A stretch of DNA of 64,000 nucleotides from DATMER01 sp040349255 (GCA_040349255.1 JBEQUE010000082.1:19691-83690), one strand, 5' to 3'; shown: positions 38,201-46,236, numbered from the stretch's first letter. Numbers and translations are program-made. Notes: generated from the sequence alone by a model not told the origin.

Positions 38201-38634
38201 TGCTGGACAAGAAGAAGAAGGACGAGCAGGACCGCGCGAAGATCGAGGCCCGGGCCCAGGGTCTGCCCAATCCGGAGCCGAAGAAGGACGAGAAGCCCGA
38301 GCCGCTGGCCGAGGCGGCGCAGAAGGTGAAGAAGGGGCTCGACGATCTGGAAAAGCGCCTCTGGGTGCCCTTCGACACGCCGGGCATCTCGCCGGAAAAG
38401 GACGTGCTCTCGAAGGTCTTCACCGCCCGCGGCGTCGCCCTCTCCTCCTACGACGCCCCGAGCCCGACGCACCTGGAGTACCTGCGCCAGGCCGAGATCG
38501 AGGTCGGCAAATTCGTGACCGATCTCAACGCGTTCTTCGACAAAGACGTGGCCGACTTCCGCCGCCAGGTGGACGAGTCGGGCCTGCGCATCCTGCCGCC
38601 GGTCGAGCCGATCCAGGTGAAGACCGGCCAGTAA
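35206..38634 (+). CDS. Exported sortilin/VPS10-type beta-propeller protein
   Basis: 1142 residues. Signal peptide (1-22) then a 10-bladed sortilin/BNR-type propeller (about 30-720) with many Asp-box-like SxDGGxTW motifs (for example TDGALTW, LDGGRTW, EDGGKTW, WDGGRTW, RDGGKTW). A highly charged Lys/Glu/Ala segment (about 785-870) and coiled-coil stretches follow, then a beta domain with PGTYQVTV and a helical C-terminus. Such 'glycosyl hydrolase/sortilin' proteins are abundant in Acidobacteriota, but their enzymatic role is not established. Start supported by TGGAGGA 4 nt upstream. Confidence 0.85.
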   Translation: MQRNRLSVLIPLLALCAVSPAAAVDPDLLAGMKPRSIGPAGMSGRVAAVDAVESDPDVIWVGSASGGVWKSTDGALTWTPVFDDQPVASIGAVAINQSNPDIVWVGSGEANMRNSVLGGNGVYRTLDGGRTWSHLGLEKSEHIYRLVLHPSNPDVAWVAAVGGLWSDNPERGVYKTEDGGKTWNRALYVDEKTGAADLVMDPSNPNHLLASMWQVRRQPWFFKSGGPGSGLYSTWDGGRTWKKATEEDGLPAGELGRIGLAFSRSNPEIVYAMVEAQPSSLLRSTDNGKSWSSVNTRWDVNPRPFYFGDIRVDPQWPNRVYSVEYDVKVSDDSGKTFTTAISGGEIHGDFHALWIDPHNANHLISAGDGGLGVSYDRGRTNRAVGNLPVGQFYHVAVDNDVPYNVYGGMQDNSSWRGPSSVWTFGGIRNFEWLAVGGGDGFETLPDPANSRIGYSLSQGGYLGRWNLDTSELRDVKPAPPEGKKLRFNWNTGLATDPFTPGTLYVGSQFLHKSTDRGETWTIISPDLTTNNPEWQKQDESGGLTVDATGAENFTTIIAIAPSPLQQGVIWVGTDDGRLHVTRDGGKTWESLEKNVKGVPANTWIPEIRASRHDPASAFVVFDNHRRGDSALYAYRTDDWGKTWKSLVAEKNSGVRGFALNVEQDPVDKDLLFLGTELGLWFSQDGGKRWTKWTQGLPTVAVMDLAIQPRDQDLVIGTHGRSLYILDDIRPLRELTDEVAAKPIHLFAIGDAWQYQSAPEAGGFAFGATEYRGESRPYGAILNVWLSDKTLPHPVEEKERERKQKEREEKRQAEAAAPKKPEKPAVTAEERPAPTRERIAAQQEKPEAAEAKAEETDKYKEKDKEKEKPKDILVRIADANGRVIRNFTAPARQGLNRIVWNLRRDAGRTLPVPAEFGGGNPNPAGPEVVPGTYQVTVKFGDNESKGTLKVLPDPRTKTTPQDWAKREEVIQRTTDLQDALVASLERIQRTRSDVESVTAMLDKKKKDEQDRAKIEARAQGLPNPEPKKDEKPEPLAEAAQKVKKGLDDLEKRLWVPFDTPGISPEKDVLSKVFTARGVALSSYDAPSPTHLEYLRQAEIEVGKFVTDLNAFFDKDVADFRRQVDESGLRILPPVEPIQVKTGQ

Positions 38635-38646
38635 GTCCTAGACAAT

Positions 38647-38685
38647 CATTCACGGCGTGCATGATAATCATTCACGCCGTGAATG
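38647..38685. promoter_or_regulatory. Two 17-bp palindromes at the start of the AAA/DUF4143 gene
   Basis: A perfect dyad at 38669-38685 (CATTCACG-C-CGTGAATG) and a near-perfect one at 38647-38663 (CATTCACG-G-CGTGCATG). Centres are 22 bp apart, about two helix turns, and they straddle the start codon of the next gene, as expected for an autorepressor operator. Confidence 0.6.
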
Positions 38686-39899
38686 GATATCTTCTCCTTC
38701 CCCGAGCTCTGGCGCCAACCCTGACGCTGGCCCTCCGCTCGTTTCCGGTGGTGGTTGTCACCGGATCGCGCCAGACGGGGAAGAGCACGCTGGTGCGCAG
38801 CCTCGACGACCGCCCCTATCTGACCCTGGACAACCTGGAGGTGCTCGAGAGGACACGGGAACAGCCGGACGCCCTGGTGCGGAGCTACGACCAGGTGGTG
38901 CTCGACGAGGTCCAACGCTCGCCGGACCTCCTGCTGGCGGTCAAGCGGGCGGTGGACGAGCGCCGCATCCCCGGCCGCTTCATCCTGACCGGATCGGCCA
39001 ATCTGCTCCTGATGCAGAAGGTCTCCGAGAGCCTGGCCGGGCGGGCGGCCTACCTGACGCTCTGGCCTCTCACCCGCCGCGAGCAGCTCGGCCGCGGCCA
39101 GGCGGGCGTCTGGGAGACGCTCTTCGCAAGCCCTGGGAAAGCCTGGAAGCCGCTTCTGGCCAAGGAGACCGCTCCCGAGGAGGACTGGCGGGCGCTCGCA
39201 TTGCGCGGCGGATACCCGGTCCCAGCCCACGAGATGGCCGACGCTCAGGCGCGAACCCTCTGGTTCGACGGCTACACGCGCACCTACCTGGAGCGCGACC
39301 TCCAGGATCTCTCGACCGTGACCTCCCTGGTCGACTTCCGCCGGCTCATGCGAGCGGCCTGCCTGCGCCTCGGCAGCCTCGTCAACCAGACCGAGCTCGG
39401 CCGCGACGTCGGAATCCCTCAGCCGACGGTCCTCCGCCACCTGTCCCTCCTGGAGACCTCCTACCAGCTCATCCGGCTGCCCGCCTTCGCGGTGAACCGC
39501 ACGAAGCGGCTGATCAAGGCGCCCAAGCTCTACTGGTGCGACTCGGGCCTGGCGCTCCATCTCTCCGGGGAGGCCGAGCCTCGCGGCGCCCACCTGGAGA
39601 ACCTGATCCTGAACGACCTCCTGGCCTGGAGAGACACCCAGGTTCCGCGCCCGGAGGTCCTCTACTGGAGGACCACCGCCGGAGACGAGGTGGATCTCGT
39701 CGTCGAATGGAAGGGAAGGCTGCTGCCGATCGAGGTCAAGGCGACCGGAAAGCCGAGGCTCGCCGACGCCCGCGGCCTGATCCAGTTCCGCAGTGAGTAT
39801 CCCGACCTCGCGCTCACCGGCCTCCTACTCCACACCGGCTCCCATGTGGAGTGGATCGCCGAAGGTGTGCTCGCAGCGCCCTGGTGGCGAGTGATCTGA
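38661..39899 (+). CDS. AAA ATPase with DUF4143 C-terminal domain
   Basis: 412 residues from ATG 38661 (a GTG at 38679 is in frame and may be the real start, since the ATG lies inside the first palindrome). Walker A TGSRQTGKST (about 34-43), Walker B VVLDEVQ (about 80-86), a helical middle, then DUF4143 with EVDLVVE...LLPIEVKAT, a PD-(D/E)XK-like core. The family is often called 'ATP-binding protein' and is common in accessory regions; proposed roles include antitoxin-like or nucleic-acid processing functions, none proven. Palindromic operators at its start suggest autoregulation or regulation by a nearby factor. Confidence 0.85.
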   Translation: MIIIHAVNGYLLLPRALAPTLTLALRSFPVVVVTGSRQTGKSTLVRSLDDRPYLTLDNLEVLERTREQPDALVRSYDQVVLDEVQRSPDLLLAVKRAVDERRIPGRFILTGSANLLLMQKVSESLAGRAAYLTLWPLTRREQLGRGQAGVWETLFASPGKAWKPLLAKETAPEEDWRALALRGGYPVPAHEMADAQARTLWFDGYTRTYLERDLQDLSTVTSLVDFRRLMRAACLRLGSLVNQTELGRDVGIPQPTVLRHLSLLETSYQLIRLPAFAVNRTKRLIKAPKLYWCDSGLALHLSGEAEPRGAHLENLILNDLLAWRDTQVPRPEVLYWRTTAGDEVDLVVEWKGRLLPIEVKATGKPRLADARGLIQFRSEYPDLALTGLLLHTGSHVEWIAEGVLAAPWWRVI

Positions 39900-39908
39900 C
39901 TCGACCCT

Positions 39909-41255
39909 TCACCCGGGCAGCCGCACCGTGAACGTGGAGCCCACGCCGGGCCGGCTCTCGCAGCCGATCGTCCCGCCGTGGGCCTCCACCAGGCTGCGGC
40001 AGATGGCGAGGCCGAGCCCGCTCCCGCCCAGGTCGCGGGAGCGGGCCTTGTCCACGCGGTGGAAGCGCTTGAAGAGCAGCTCCCGCTCCTCCTCGGCGAC
40101 GCCGACGCCGGTGTCCGAAACGGACAGGACCATCTCCGATCCTTCCATCGCCAGGCGGACGTCGACCCGGCCGTCGTCCCGGTTGTAACGGATCGCGTTG
40201 CTCAGCAGGTTGGTCGCCACCTGCGCGAGGCGCTGGCGGTCGCCGGTCCAGGTCACCGGCTCCAGGTCCAGGCCGAGGGCGACCCCACGCTCGCCGGCCA
40301 GCGGACGGATCATCTCCGCGCACTCCTCCACGCAGGCCCGGACGTCGAACGGCGCCGGCTGGAGCGCCAGCATGCCGGCGTCGGCGCGGGCCAGGGTCAG
40401 GAGGTCGTCGACCAGCGAGCGCATGCGCTGCGCCGCCTTCGAACAGGTGGCCAGCGCCTGCCGGTACTCCTCGCCCGTGCGCGGCCGGGAGAGCGCCAGC
40501 TCGGCCTGCGAGCAGATCACCGCGAGCGGCGTGCGCAGCTCGTGGGAGGCGTCGGCGGTGAAGCTCTTCTGCTGCTCGAAGGCCGCCTCCAGGCGGTCGA
40601 GCATCCGGTTGAGCACCCGCGCGAGAGGCCCCAGCTCGCTCTCGGTCTCCTCCACGTCGATGCGCTGCGACAGGTTCGAGCCCGAGACCGCCTCAGCCGT
40701 GGCGCTCATCGCGGCGATCGGGCGCAGGGCGCGGTCCACCAGGAGCCAGCCGCCGGCGAGCCCCAGGAGCAGCACGCCCAGACCCGTGCCGGCCAGGATC
40801 CAGACCAGGTGCCGGGCCTGCTTGTCCTCCACCGCGATCGACCGGCCGACGACGAGCGAGCCGCCGTCGCCCCACGGCATCATCACCTCCCGCAGCTCGC
40901 CGCGCTGGCGAAAGCGCGGCCGGCCGCGCGCCGGGGAGGCCGGAGGCGGCACGTCATCCGGAGCCTGCGCCGAGAGCACCTCGTCGCCGTTCTTCATCCG
41001 GATCACGGCGTAGGCCGCCTCGTCCTCGTCCGAGCCGAAGCGCTGGAGGAGGCTCTCCGGGATCTCCGGAATCTCCCGCCCCTGGGGCTCGGTGCGCTGC
41101 GCGATGAGCTGGGCCGCGTTGACCAGCTCCGTGTCGGCCCGCTCGTAGGTCAGGCGCTGCAGGCGGTGGTAGAGCGTCGAGCCGAACCCGAAGAGCACCG
41201 CGAGCAGGATGGCGCTGTACCAGCCGAGCAGGTTGCCGCGGATCGATCTAAGCAT
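39909..41255 (-). CDS. Sensor histidine kinase
   Basis: 448 residues. Two membrane helices (about 8-28 and 152-174) enclose an extracytoplasmic sensor of about 120 residues; a HAMP segment follows, then the dimerisation H-box FTADASHELRTPLAV (phosphorylated histidine near 239) and an HATPase domain with N, G1 (DTGVGV) and G2 (GGSGLGLAI) boxes. It overlaps the upstream response regulator by 8 bp. It is of the CusS/QseC-like type; the signal is not deducible. Confidence 0.92.
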   Translation of the reverse strand: MLRSIRGNLLGWYSAILLAVLFGFGSTLYHRLQRLTYERADTELVNAAQLIAQRTEPQGREIPEIPESLLQRFGSDEDEAAYAVIRMKNGDEVLSAQAPDDVPPPASPARGRPRFRQRGELREVMMPWGDGGSLVVGRSIAVEDKQARHLVWILAGTGLGVLLLGLAGGWLLVDRALRPIAAMSATAEAVSGSNLSQRIDVEETESELGPLARVLNRMLDRLEAAFEQQKSFTADASHELRTPLAVICSQAELALSRPRTGEEYRQALATCSKAAQRMRSLVDDLLTLARADAGMLALQPAPFDVRACVEECAEMIRPLAGERGVALGLDLEPVTWTGDRQRLAQVATNLLSNAIRYNRDDGRVDVRLAMEGSEMVLSVSDTGVGVAEEERELLFKRFHRVDKARSRDLGGSGLGLAICRSLVEAHGGTIGCESRPGVGSTFTVRLPG

Positions 41256-41904
41256 CGATCACGTACCCGAAGCCCCGGCGCGTCTGGATGAAGTCCTTGC
41301 CGAGCTTCTTGCGGATGTTCGAGACGTGCACGTCGAGGAGGTTCGAAAAGCTGTCGTCCTCCTCGTCGAAGAGGTGGCCGTAGAGGTCGGTGCGGCTCAG
41401 GACCCGGCCGCGGTGCAGGGCGAGCCTCTCGACCAGGGCGAACTCGCGGGCCGTGAGGTGGACCGCCACGCCATCCCGGCTGATCGCGCGGGCGGCGAGG
41501 TCGAGCTTCACGTCGCCCAGGACCAGAACCGGGGCCGCCTGGCCGGTAGAGCGCCGGATGAGCGCCCGCAGGCGCGCCCGCAGCTCGGCCAGGGCGAAGG
41601 GCTTGACCAGGTAGTCGTCGGCGCCGATGTCGAGCCCGCGCACCCGGTCGGCCACGCCTTCCCGGGCGGTGAGGATCAGGACGGCCACCTTGCGCTCGCC
41701 CTTCCGGAGACGCTCCAGGAGGTCCCAGCCGCTCAGGCCGGGCAGCATCAGGTCGAGGACCAGGGCGTCGTAATCCCAGGTGGTCGCCTTGTAGAGGCCC
41801 GTGGTACCGTCCTCGGCGACGTCCACGGCGTAGCCGTCCTCCCGCAGAGCCTGCTCCAGGAGACGCCGCAGATCCGGCTCGTCTTCAATGACCAGGACGC
41901 GCAC
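41248..41904 (-). CDS. OmpR-family response regulator
   Basis: 218 residues: receiver domain (phospho-acceptor D51 in LVLDLMLPG; acidic pair E7-D8; conserved T and K following) plus a C-terminal winged helix (HVSNIRKKLG, RGFGYVID). Pairs with the histidine kinase encoded downstream (8-bp overlap). The neighbouring small exported protein and the hairpin between them suggest separate transcription. Confidence 0.93.
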   Translation of the reverse strand: MRVLVIEDEPDLRRLLEQALREDGYAVDVAEDGTTGLYKATTWDYDALVLDLMLPGLSGWDLLERLRKGERKVAVLILTAREGVADRVRGLDIGADDYLVKPFALAELRARLRALIRRSTGQAAPVLVLGDVKLDLAARAISRDGVAVHLTAREFALVERLALHRGRVLSRTDLYGHLFDEEDDSFSNLLDVHVSNIRKKLGKDFIQTRRGFGYVIDA

Positions 41905-41933
41905 CGTCGTTCATTCTGGATCAGCATTCCGGA

Positions 41934-41983
41934 CCTGGCAACCGCTCCCGGACGGAGAGGGACATCCGGGAGCGGTCGCCAGG
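41934..41983 (-). terminator. Terminator of the small Thr/Lys-rich exported protein gene
   Basis: A long near-perfect stem, 41934-41952 pairing with 41965-41983 (19 bp, one mismatch) with a 12-nt loop, 11 bp past the stop codon. No clear T-run. Confidence 0.65.
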
Positions 41984-41994
41984 CCGGGGCAACC

Positions 41995-42228
41995 CTAGTT
42001 CGACCCCTTGCTGTCCTTCTTCTTGTTGGCGTCGGTCTTGGACTTGGAGGTGCTGGCCGACCGGCGGTGGAAGTACCGGTGATGCTGGGTCTGCTTGGCC
42101 GAGGTGGTGGTCTTCGCGGCCGGCTTCGCGGGAGTGGTGCCGGTGGCCGGAGCGGTGGCGGCAAACGCGGCGGACGCGGCGGTCAGGGAGAGGGCGAGCA
42201 GGGCGGTCGAGAGGGTCTTGGACTTCAT
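41995..42228 (-). CDS. Small exported basic, low-complexity protein
   Basis: 77 residues. Signal peptide (1-23, AAFA) and a mature part rich in T, A, K and S with a central QHHRYFHRR segment and a Lys/Asp-rich tail (KKKDSKGSN). Similar in style to acid-shock (Asr-like) proteins, but not assignable by sequence alone. The gene is upstream of the response-regulator operon and ends in a strong hairpin; it may be a target or neighbour of that system. Confidence 0.55.
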   Translation of the reverse strand: MKSKTLSTALLALSLTAASAAFAATAPATGTTPAKPAAKTTTSAKQTQHHRYFHRRSASTSKSKTDANKKKDSKGSN

Positions 42229-42308
42229 ACGATGTCTCCTTTCAAGGTTTTCGGAACCCGGGGTTCCTCATGCAGCGCCTACGCTACGACCCTCGACCTT
42301 TAGACAAG

Positions 42309-43868
42309 ATGAAGACGGCGACCGCCGTTTTCCTGACCTTTCTGGCGGCCGGTCTCCACGTCTACCGGTTCCTCCACGCCGGCGCGCTGTGGCGGGACGA
42401 GGCCGCCGCCGTGCAGCTCGCGACGCTCCCGACGCTGGGCGAGGTCTTCGAGCGCTTCCCGCACGAGGCGTTCCCGATGCTCTTCCCGCTGGCCCTTCGC
42501 GTCTGGGTGATGGTGACGGGCGGCTCCGACCTGGCCCTGCGCCTGCTGGGGCTGATCGCAGGCCTCTCCATCCTGGGCGCGCTCTGGCTCAACGCGCGTC
42601 AGGCCGGGACGGTTCCGCTCGTTTCGGTGGCCCTGCTCGGGTTCCACCCCTTCTTCCTGGTTTATGGAGACTCGGTCCGCGGCTATGGGCTCGGGACGCT
42701 GGCGATCCTCCTGGCCTTCGGCGCGTACGCGAGGCTGGTGGACCGGCCGGATCGCCGCTCGATCGTCCTGGCCGCGGTCGCGGCCGTGGCGAGCGTCCAT
42801 CTCCTCTTCCACAACTCGGCGCTGCTGCTGGGGCTCGGATTGGCTGCCGCGGCGGTCGGCGCGATCCGGAAGAGCTGGCGCACCGTGGCGGCCGCGCTCG
42901 GAGTCGGGCTCCTCGCCGCTCTCACCCTGCTCCCCTACTGGGGACCGCTGAGCGCGGCCCGATCGTGGAACGTGGTGGTCCAGGAGAAGATCGGACCGGC
43001 GGCGATCCTGGAGGCCGCGGGCAACACGCTCGGCCAGCCGGCGCTCTGGGCGCTGTTCCTCGTCGCCGGTCTGGCCGTCGCGCTGGCCCGCCGGGACGCC
43101 CTCTTTCCGCTCCTGGCGATCCCGGCGGTCCTGGCGGCGCAGTATGGGCTCTTCCTGGTCCTCGGCTATTCGCCGAGGATCTGGTACTTCCTCCCGCTCA
43201 TGGCGGTCGTGGCGAGCGCGCTCGACCGCCTTCTCGCCGCGCCCGTCCGGCTCGTCCGGATCGGGGTTCCCATCGCCGCGGCGCTCGTCGCGATCCTTCT
43301 CCTGCCCGGAGCCTACACGGGCGCCCGGGTGCGGATGACCAACGTCGATTGGACCGTCCGGGCTCTCGAAGCCCAGGCGCGGCCCGGGGATCTGATCGTC
43401 GTCAATCCATGGTTCGCCGGGATCAGCTTCGCGAGGTACTACCAGGGGCCGGCCCGCTGGATGACCCTGCCGGACCTGCCGGACCACCGCATGCATCGCT
43501 ACGACCTGCTCATGGAGCGGATGAGGTCGGACGCCCCGATCGCCGACGTGCTCGACGCGGTCCGGCGGACGCTCGCCTCCGGAGGCCGCGTCTGGGTGGC
43601 GGGCAGCTTCCAGGCGCCTCCGCCCGGAAAGCAGCCGCCCCGGCTCGGCCCGGCGCCCGGCGGCTCACCCTGGGGCTGGCAGGACGAGCCGTACTCCGTC
43701 TCCTGGTCGATGCAGCTCGGCGCGTTCCTGCGGGATCGGGCCGTCCGCGGCGGCGAGATCGGGATCCCGGGGCCCGGACCGGTGAGCGACTTCGAGCGCC
43801 TGCGGCTCCACGTCTTCGAGGGCTGGAGCGAAGCTCAGCGGCCGAGGCCGGGGATCTCTTCCAGATGA
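42309..43868 (+). CDS. Multi-spanning GT-C glycosyltransferase (GT39-like)
   Basis: 519 residues (an ATG 39 bp upstream adds 13 residues, without an RBS). Membrane helices run from residue 5 to about 330. The first loop contains WRDEA (D30, E31), the acidic pair of polyprenol-phosphate-sugar-dependent transferases. The C-terminal 180 residues form an exterior domain. Likely adds a sugar to a lipid or protein in the envelope. Its 3' end overlaps the convergent NUDIX gene by 34 bp. Confidence 0.8.
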   Translation: MKTATAVFLTFLAAGLHVYRFLHAGALWRDEAAAVQLATLPTLGEVFERFPHEAFPMLFPLALRVWVMVTGGSDLALRLLGLIAGLSILGALWLNARQAGTVPLVSVALLGFHPFFLVYGDSVRGYGLGTLAILLAFGAYARLVDRPDRRSIVLAAVAAVASVHLLFHNSALLLGLGLAAAAVGAIRKSWRTVAAALGVGLLAALTLLPYWGPLSAARSWNVVVQEKIGPAAILEAAGNTLGQPALWALFLVAGLAVALARRDALFPLLAIPAVLAAQYGLFLVLGYSPRIWYFLPLMAVVASALDRLLAAPVRLVRIGVPIAAALVAILLLPGAYTGARVRMTNVDWTVRALEAQARPGDLIVVNPWFAGISFARYYQGPARWMTLPDLPDHRMHRYDLLMERMRSDAPIADVLDAVRRTLASGGRVWVAGSFQAPPPGKQPPRLGPAPGGSPWGWQDEPYSVSWSMQLGAFLRDRAVRGGEIGIPGPGPVSDFERLRLHVFEGWSEAQRPRPGISSR

Positions 43869-44518
43869 GGGAGAGGCGCGTCGAGCACGTCCGAGAAGAG
43901 GGTCAGGACCCGGAACGTGAGCCCCCAGATGGAAGAGTCCTGGAAGCGGATGGCTGGATAGAGCAGACGCCTGCCGTCGCGCTCCCACTCCAGGCTGCCC
44001 ATGTTGCGCGCGTCCCAGAGATAGCCGAGCGGAATCCAGAACGCCTCGGCCACCTCGTGGTTGGGGAGGAACGGCGCCAGCTCCTCCCCGAGGTAGTAGA
44101 CGAACGGCGACAGGATCATCCGCCGGTCGTCCTTGCCTCCGAGCCGGACCAGGACGTCCGAAAGCGGTCCGAGCCAGTGCGAGTCGTCCAGCGCGAGGCC
44201 GACCTCCTCCAGGGTCTCGCGCTCGGCCGCGGCCCGCGGATGCGGATCGGTCGGGTCCCATCGCCCGCCGGGCAGCGCCATGTGGCCGGACCACGGATCG
44301 AGCGGATGCTCGGCCCGGCGGATGAAGCAGAGGGAAAGGTCGTCCGGCTTCCCCGCGAGCACCAGAGCCACGGCCGCCGCGCTGCTTTCGGGCTCGGGCT
44401 TGACGAGCTGAGGCTGGTGACGGGAGAGGGATTCCCGGATCCGGTCGAGGTGGAAGGGCAAGGACAGTCCTCCTGGCGCGGCTAGCATATCTGCCAGGGT
44501 ACGGATCGACTTGGACAT
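43835..44518 (-). CDS. NUDIX hydrolase, CoA-pyrophosphatase (NudL-like) type
   Basis: 227 residues. The Nudix box runs GGRWDPTDPHPRAAAERETLEEVG in two pieces consistent with Gx5Ex7REUxEExGU (E-x-x-E-E visible), preceded by the HMALPGGR segment typical of the UPF0035/CoA-pyrophosphatase branch, which cleaves CoA to 4'-phosphopantetheine and 3',5'-ADP. Cytosolic. Divergent from the Phd gene. Confidence 0.88.
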   Translation of the reverse strand: MSKSIRTLADMLAAPGGLSLPFHLDRIRESLSRHQPQLVKPEPESSAAAVALVLAGKPDDLSLCFIRRAEHPLDPWSGHMALPGGRWDPTDPHPRAAAERETLEEVGLALDDSHWLGPLSDVLVRLGGKDDRRMILSPFVYYLGEELAPFLPNHEVAEAFWIPLGYLWDARNMGSLEWERDGRRLLYPAIRFQDSSIWGLTFRVLTLFSDVLDAPLPHLEEIPGLGR

Positions 44519-44558
44519 GTTGATCGGCTAACATGGACAAGTTCGGAGAGGTGAGGCC

Positions 44559-44852
44559 ATGGATTGGAAGATCGCTGAAGCGAAGCAGAGGTTCTCCGAG
44601 GTGGTCCGCGCGGCCGAGGACGAGCCGCAACGGATCTACAACCGGAATGAGCTGGTTGCGGCCGTCGTGGGAGCGGCCGAAATCAAGGAGTTTCTGGCTT
44701 GGCGGGAGCGTCAGCGGAAGGGGTCGCTCGCCGATTCGATCCGGGAGCTGAGCCGCATCTGCGCGGAAGAAGAATACGCTCTGGAGATGCCGCGCCGGGA
44801 TCCCAAAGGCAGGCCCAACCCGTTTGCCGAGGATCTCGATGTTTCTCTGTGA
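44559..44852 (+). CDS. Phd-family antitoxin
   Basis: 97 residues. An N-terminal Phd fold (MDWKIAEAKQRFSEVVRAAE) that probably binds the operator DNA and autorepresses, and a C-terminal toxin-binding tail (PRRDPKGRPNPFAED). It overlaps the downstream VapC-type toxin start by 14 bp, the usual antitoxin-first order. GC is lower than in the core. Confidence 0.88.
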   Translation: MDWKIAEAKQRFSEVVRAAEDEPQRIYNRNELVAAVVGAAEIKEFLAWRERQRKGSLADSIRELSRICAEEEYALEMPRRDPKGRPNPFAEDLDVSL

Positions 44853-45231
44853 CACCAATGTCGTCAGCGAATTCTTCCGCCCCCAACCCAGCCAGAAGCT
44901 CCTGGACTGGGCTGAGGGAGTCTCGGAGATCTTTCTCAGCGTGGTCACGATCGAGGAGATTCAGTTCGGTCTGAGTTGGAAACCCAGGCCCCGGATTCTC
45001 ACTGCCCTCGAAACCTTCCTGGCGGAGCGTTGCAGGCTTCTCCCGATCACCCCGGAAATTGCCAATCGGTCCGGAGTCATACGCGGCAGCTTCCAGGCGC
45101 GTGGCACACCGCGCTCGATGCAGGACATGCTGATTGCCGCAACCGCCGAAATTCATCAACTCGTGCTGGTGACGCGCAACGTCGATGACTTCGAAGGTTG
45201 TACCCTCAGCCTGCTCAATCCGATTGATTGA
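44839..45231 (+). CDS. VapC-type PIN-domain toxin
   Basis: 130 residues. The PIN RNase acids are recognisable: D5 in MFLCDTNVV, the E in LSVVTIEEIQFG, and D in SMQDMLIAATA and in TRNVDDF. Cleaves tRNA or other RNA when freed. Start at ATG 44839 (GAGGAT upstream), inside the antitoxin gene. The pair looks intact and functional, unlike the yefM-yoeB relic at 32.5 kb. Confidence 0.9.
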   Translation: MFLCDTNVVSEFFRPQPSQKLLDWAEGVSEIFLSVVTIEEIQFGLSWKPRPRILTALETFLAERCRLLPITPEIANRSGVIRGSFQARGTPRSMQDMLIAATAEIHQLVLVTRNVDDFEGCTLSLLNPID

Positions 45232-45240
45232 TCTTCCTTC

Positions 45241-45400
45241 CCGGGGGCGCAGGCGCGCGTAGCAACGCGCCACACCTCGTGGCGAGGCGCCACGGCGCGT
45301 GGCGCGGAGCTACGTCTCCTGGCGCGGCGCCACAGCGTGTGGCGAGGCGCCACGTCTCCTGGCGCGGCGCCACGGCACGTGGCGAGGCCGCTTTATATAG
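45241..45400. repeat. Degenerate tandem array, 20-bp period, about 7 units
   Basis: Units start at 45241, 45261, 45281, 45301, 45321, 45341, 45361 and partly 45381, consensus GGCGCGGCGCCACGGCACGT; each has the palindrome GGCGCC or a near match. The period is exactly 20 with no slip, as in the array at 27.8 kb, but with an unrelated consensus. Directly followed by the inverted repeats at 45392-45466. Confidence 0.85.
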
Positions 45401-45466
45401 TGGCGCGGCGGCACTGTACAAAAAATCGCGGGTTTATACAGTGCCGCGCCGCCACTGTATAAACCC
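45392..45466. other. Overlapping long inverted repeats (two dyads)
   Basis: The arm 45392-45418 pairs with 45437-45463 (27 bp, one wobble pair). Within each arm sits a dyad TTTATA-x-AGTG-N9-CACTGTA: site 1 at about 45392-45422 and site 2 at 45430-45466 (14-bp perfect arms GGGTTTATACAGTG / CACTGTATAAACCC with spacer CCGCGCCGC). The two foldings exclude each other. Confidence 0.7.
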
Positions 45467-45477
45467 GGGCCGCTACA

Positions 45478-46236
45478 CTAGCTCCGCTCCTCCGCCCGCC
45501 GCCGGATCGCCCGCAGCCATTGGACGCGGAGGAACGCGCTGCCGGGGTAGATCAGGCGCCAGTAGGCGGCGAAGCGCAGGCGGGAGAGGGCGTCCGTGGC
45601 GTTGACCCGGGTCTCGGTGGTCAGGCGGCACCAGCCCGGGCCTCCGGGCTCGATGCGGAAGTTCATCGCGGCCAGGGCGTAGCCCGGCCGGCTGGTGACG
45701 AAGTCCGTCGGCGTGGAGATGGGCGGCGTGCCTTTCGGACGGATCACCGCCATGCCGACCACGATCTCGATGTCCGGCGCCTCCACCAGCTTGCAGAACT
45801 CCCAGGAGGTCGCGACGTCCAGGATCGGCCGGTCGGCGGGCGCATTCAGGATCGTCGCCGGCCGCAGGGAGCCTCCGGGGAGCCTCGGCGATCGCAGCCA
45901 GGTCAGGGTCTGGAACAGCCGGATCTCTCCGGCCGTGACTCCCAGCACCGCCTCGTAGATGCGCTCCGGCGAGGCGTTCACCCGGGTCTCGTGAAACTCC
46001 CGGAACTCGCATTCCGGCAGGAAGATGTCGAGCAGGACCGGCGCCCCTCTCACGCGTCGGACCGGCGCGGGCAGGGCGACGCCGGCGAGCCCGAGCAGCC
46101 CGCCGAGGCCGACCAGCTTCGCCGCCTGGCGGCGGTTTCGTCCAAGGGAGAGCAGGCCGAGCGCGCCAGATGCGAGCCCGGCGTCGATCAGGACCGTGCC
46201 GAGCCGGTTCCAATCAGGGGCAGGTCGCGAACGCAC
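45478..46236 (-). CDS. SRPBCC/START-like membrane-associated protein
   Basis: About 252 residues from GTG 46236 (AGGA upstream), though the start is uncertain and earlier in-frame ATGs exist. An N-terminal basic/hydrophobic stretch holds one or two membrane helices (LGLLSLG..., KLVGLGGLLGLAGVAL); a START/polyketide-cyclase-like domain follows (HETRVNASPERIYEAV... and the C-terminal RLIYPGSAFLR). A ligand-binding or lipid-transport role is possible, not shown. Overlaps the upstream secreted-protein gene by about 23 bp. Confidence 0.6.
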   Translation of the reverse strand: MRSRPAPDWNRLGTVLIDAGLASGALGLLSLGRNRRQAAKLVGLGGLLGLAGVALPAPVRRVRGAPVLLDIFLPECEFREFHETRVNASPERIYEAVLGVTAGEIRLFQTLTWLRSPRLPGGSLRPATILNAPADRPILDVATSWEFCKLVEAPDIEIVVGMAVIRPKGTPPISTPTDFVTSRPGYALAAMNFRIEPGGPGWCRLTTETRVNATDALSRLRFAAYWRLIYPGSAFLRVQWLRAIRRRAEERS

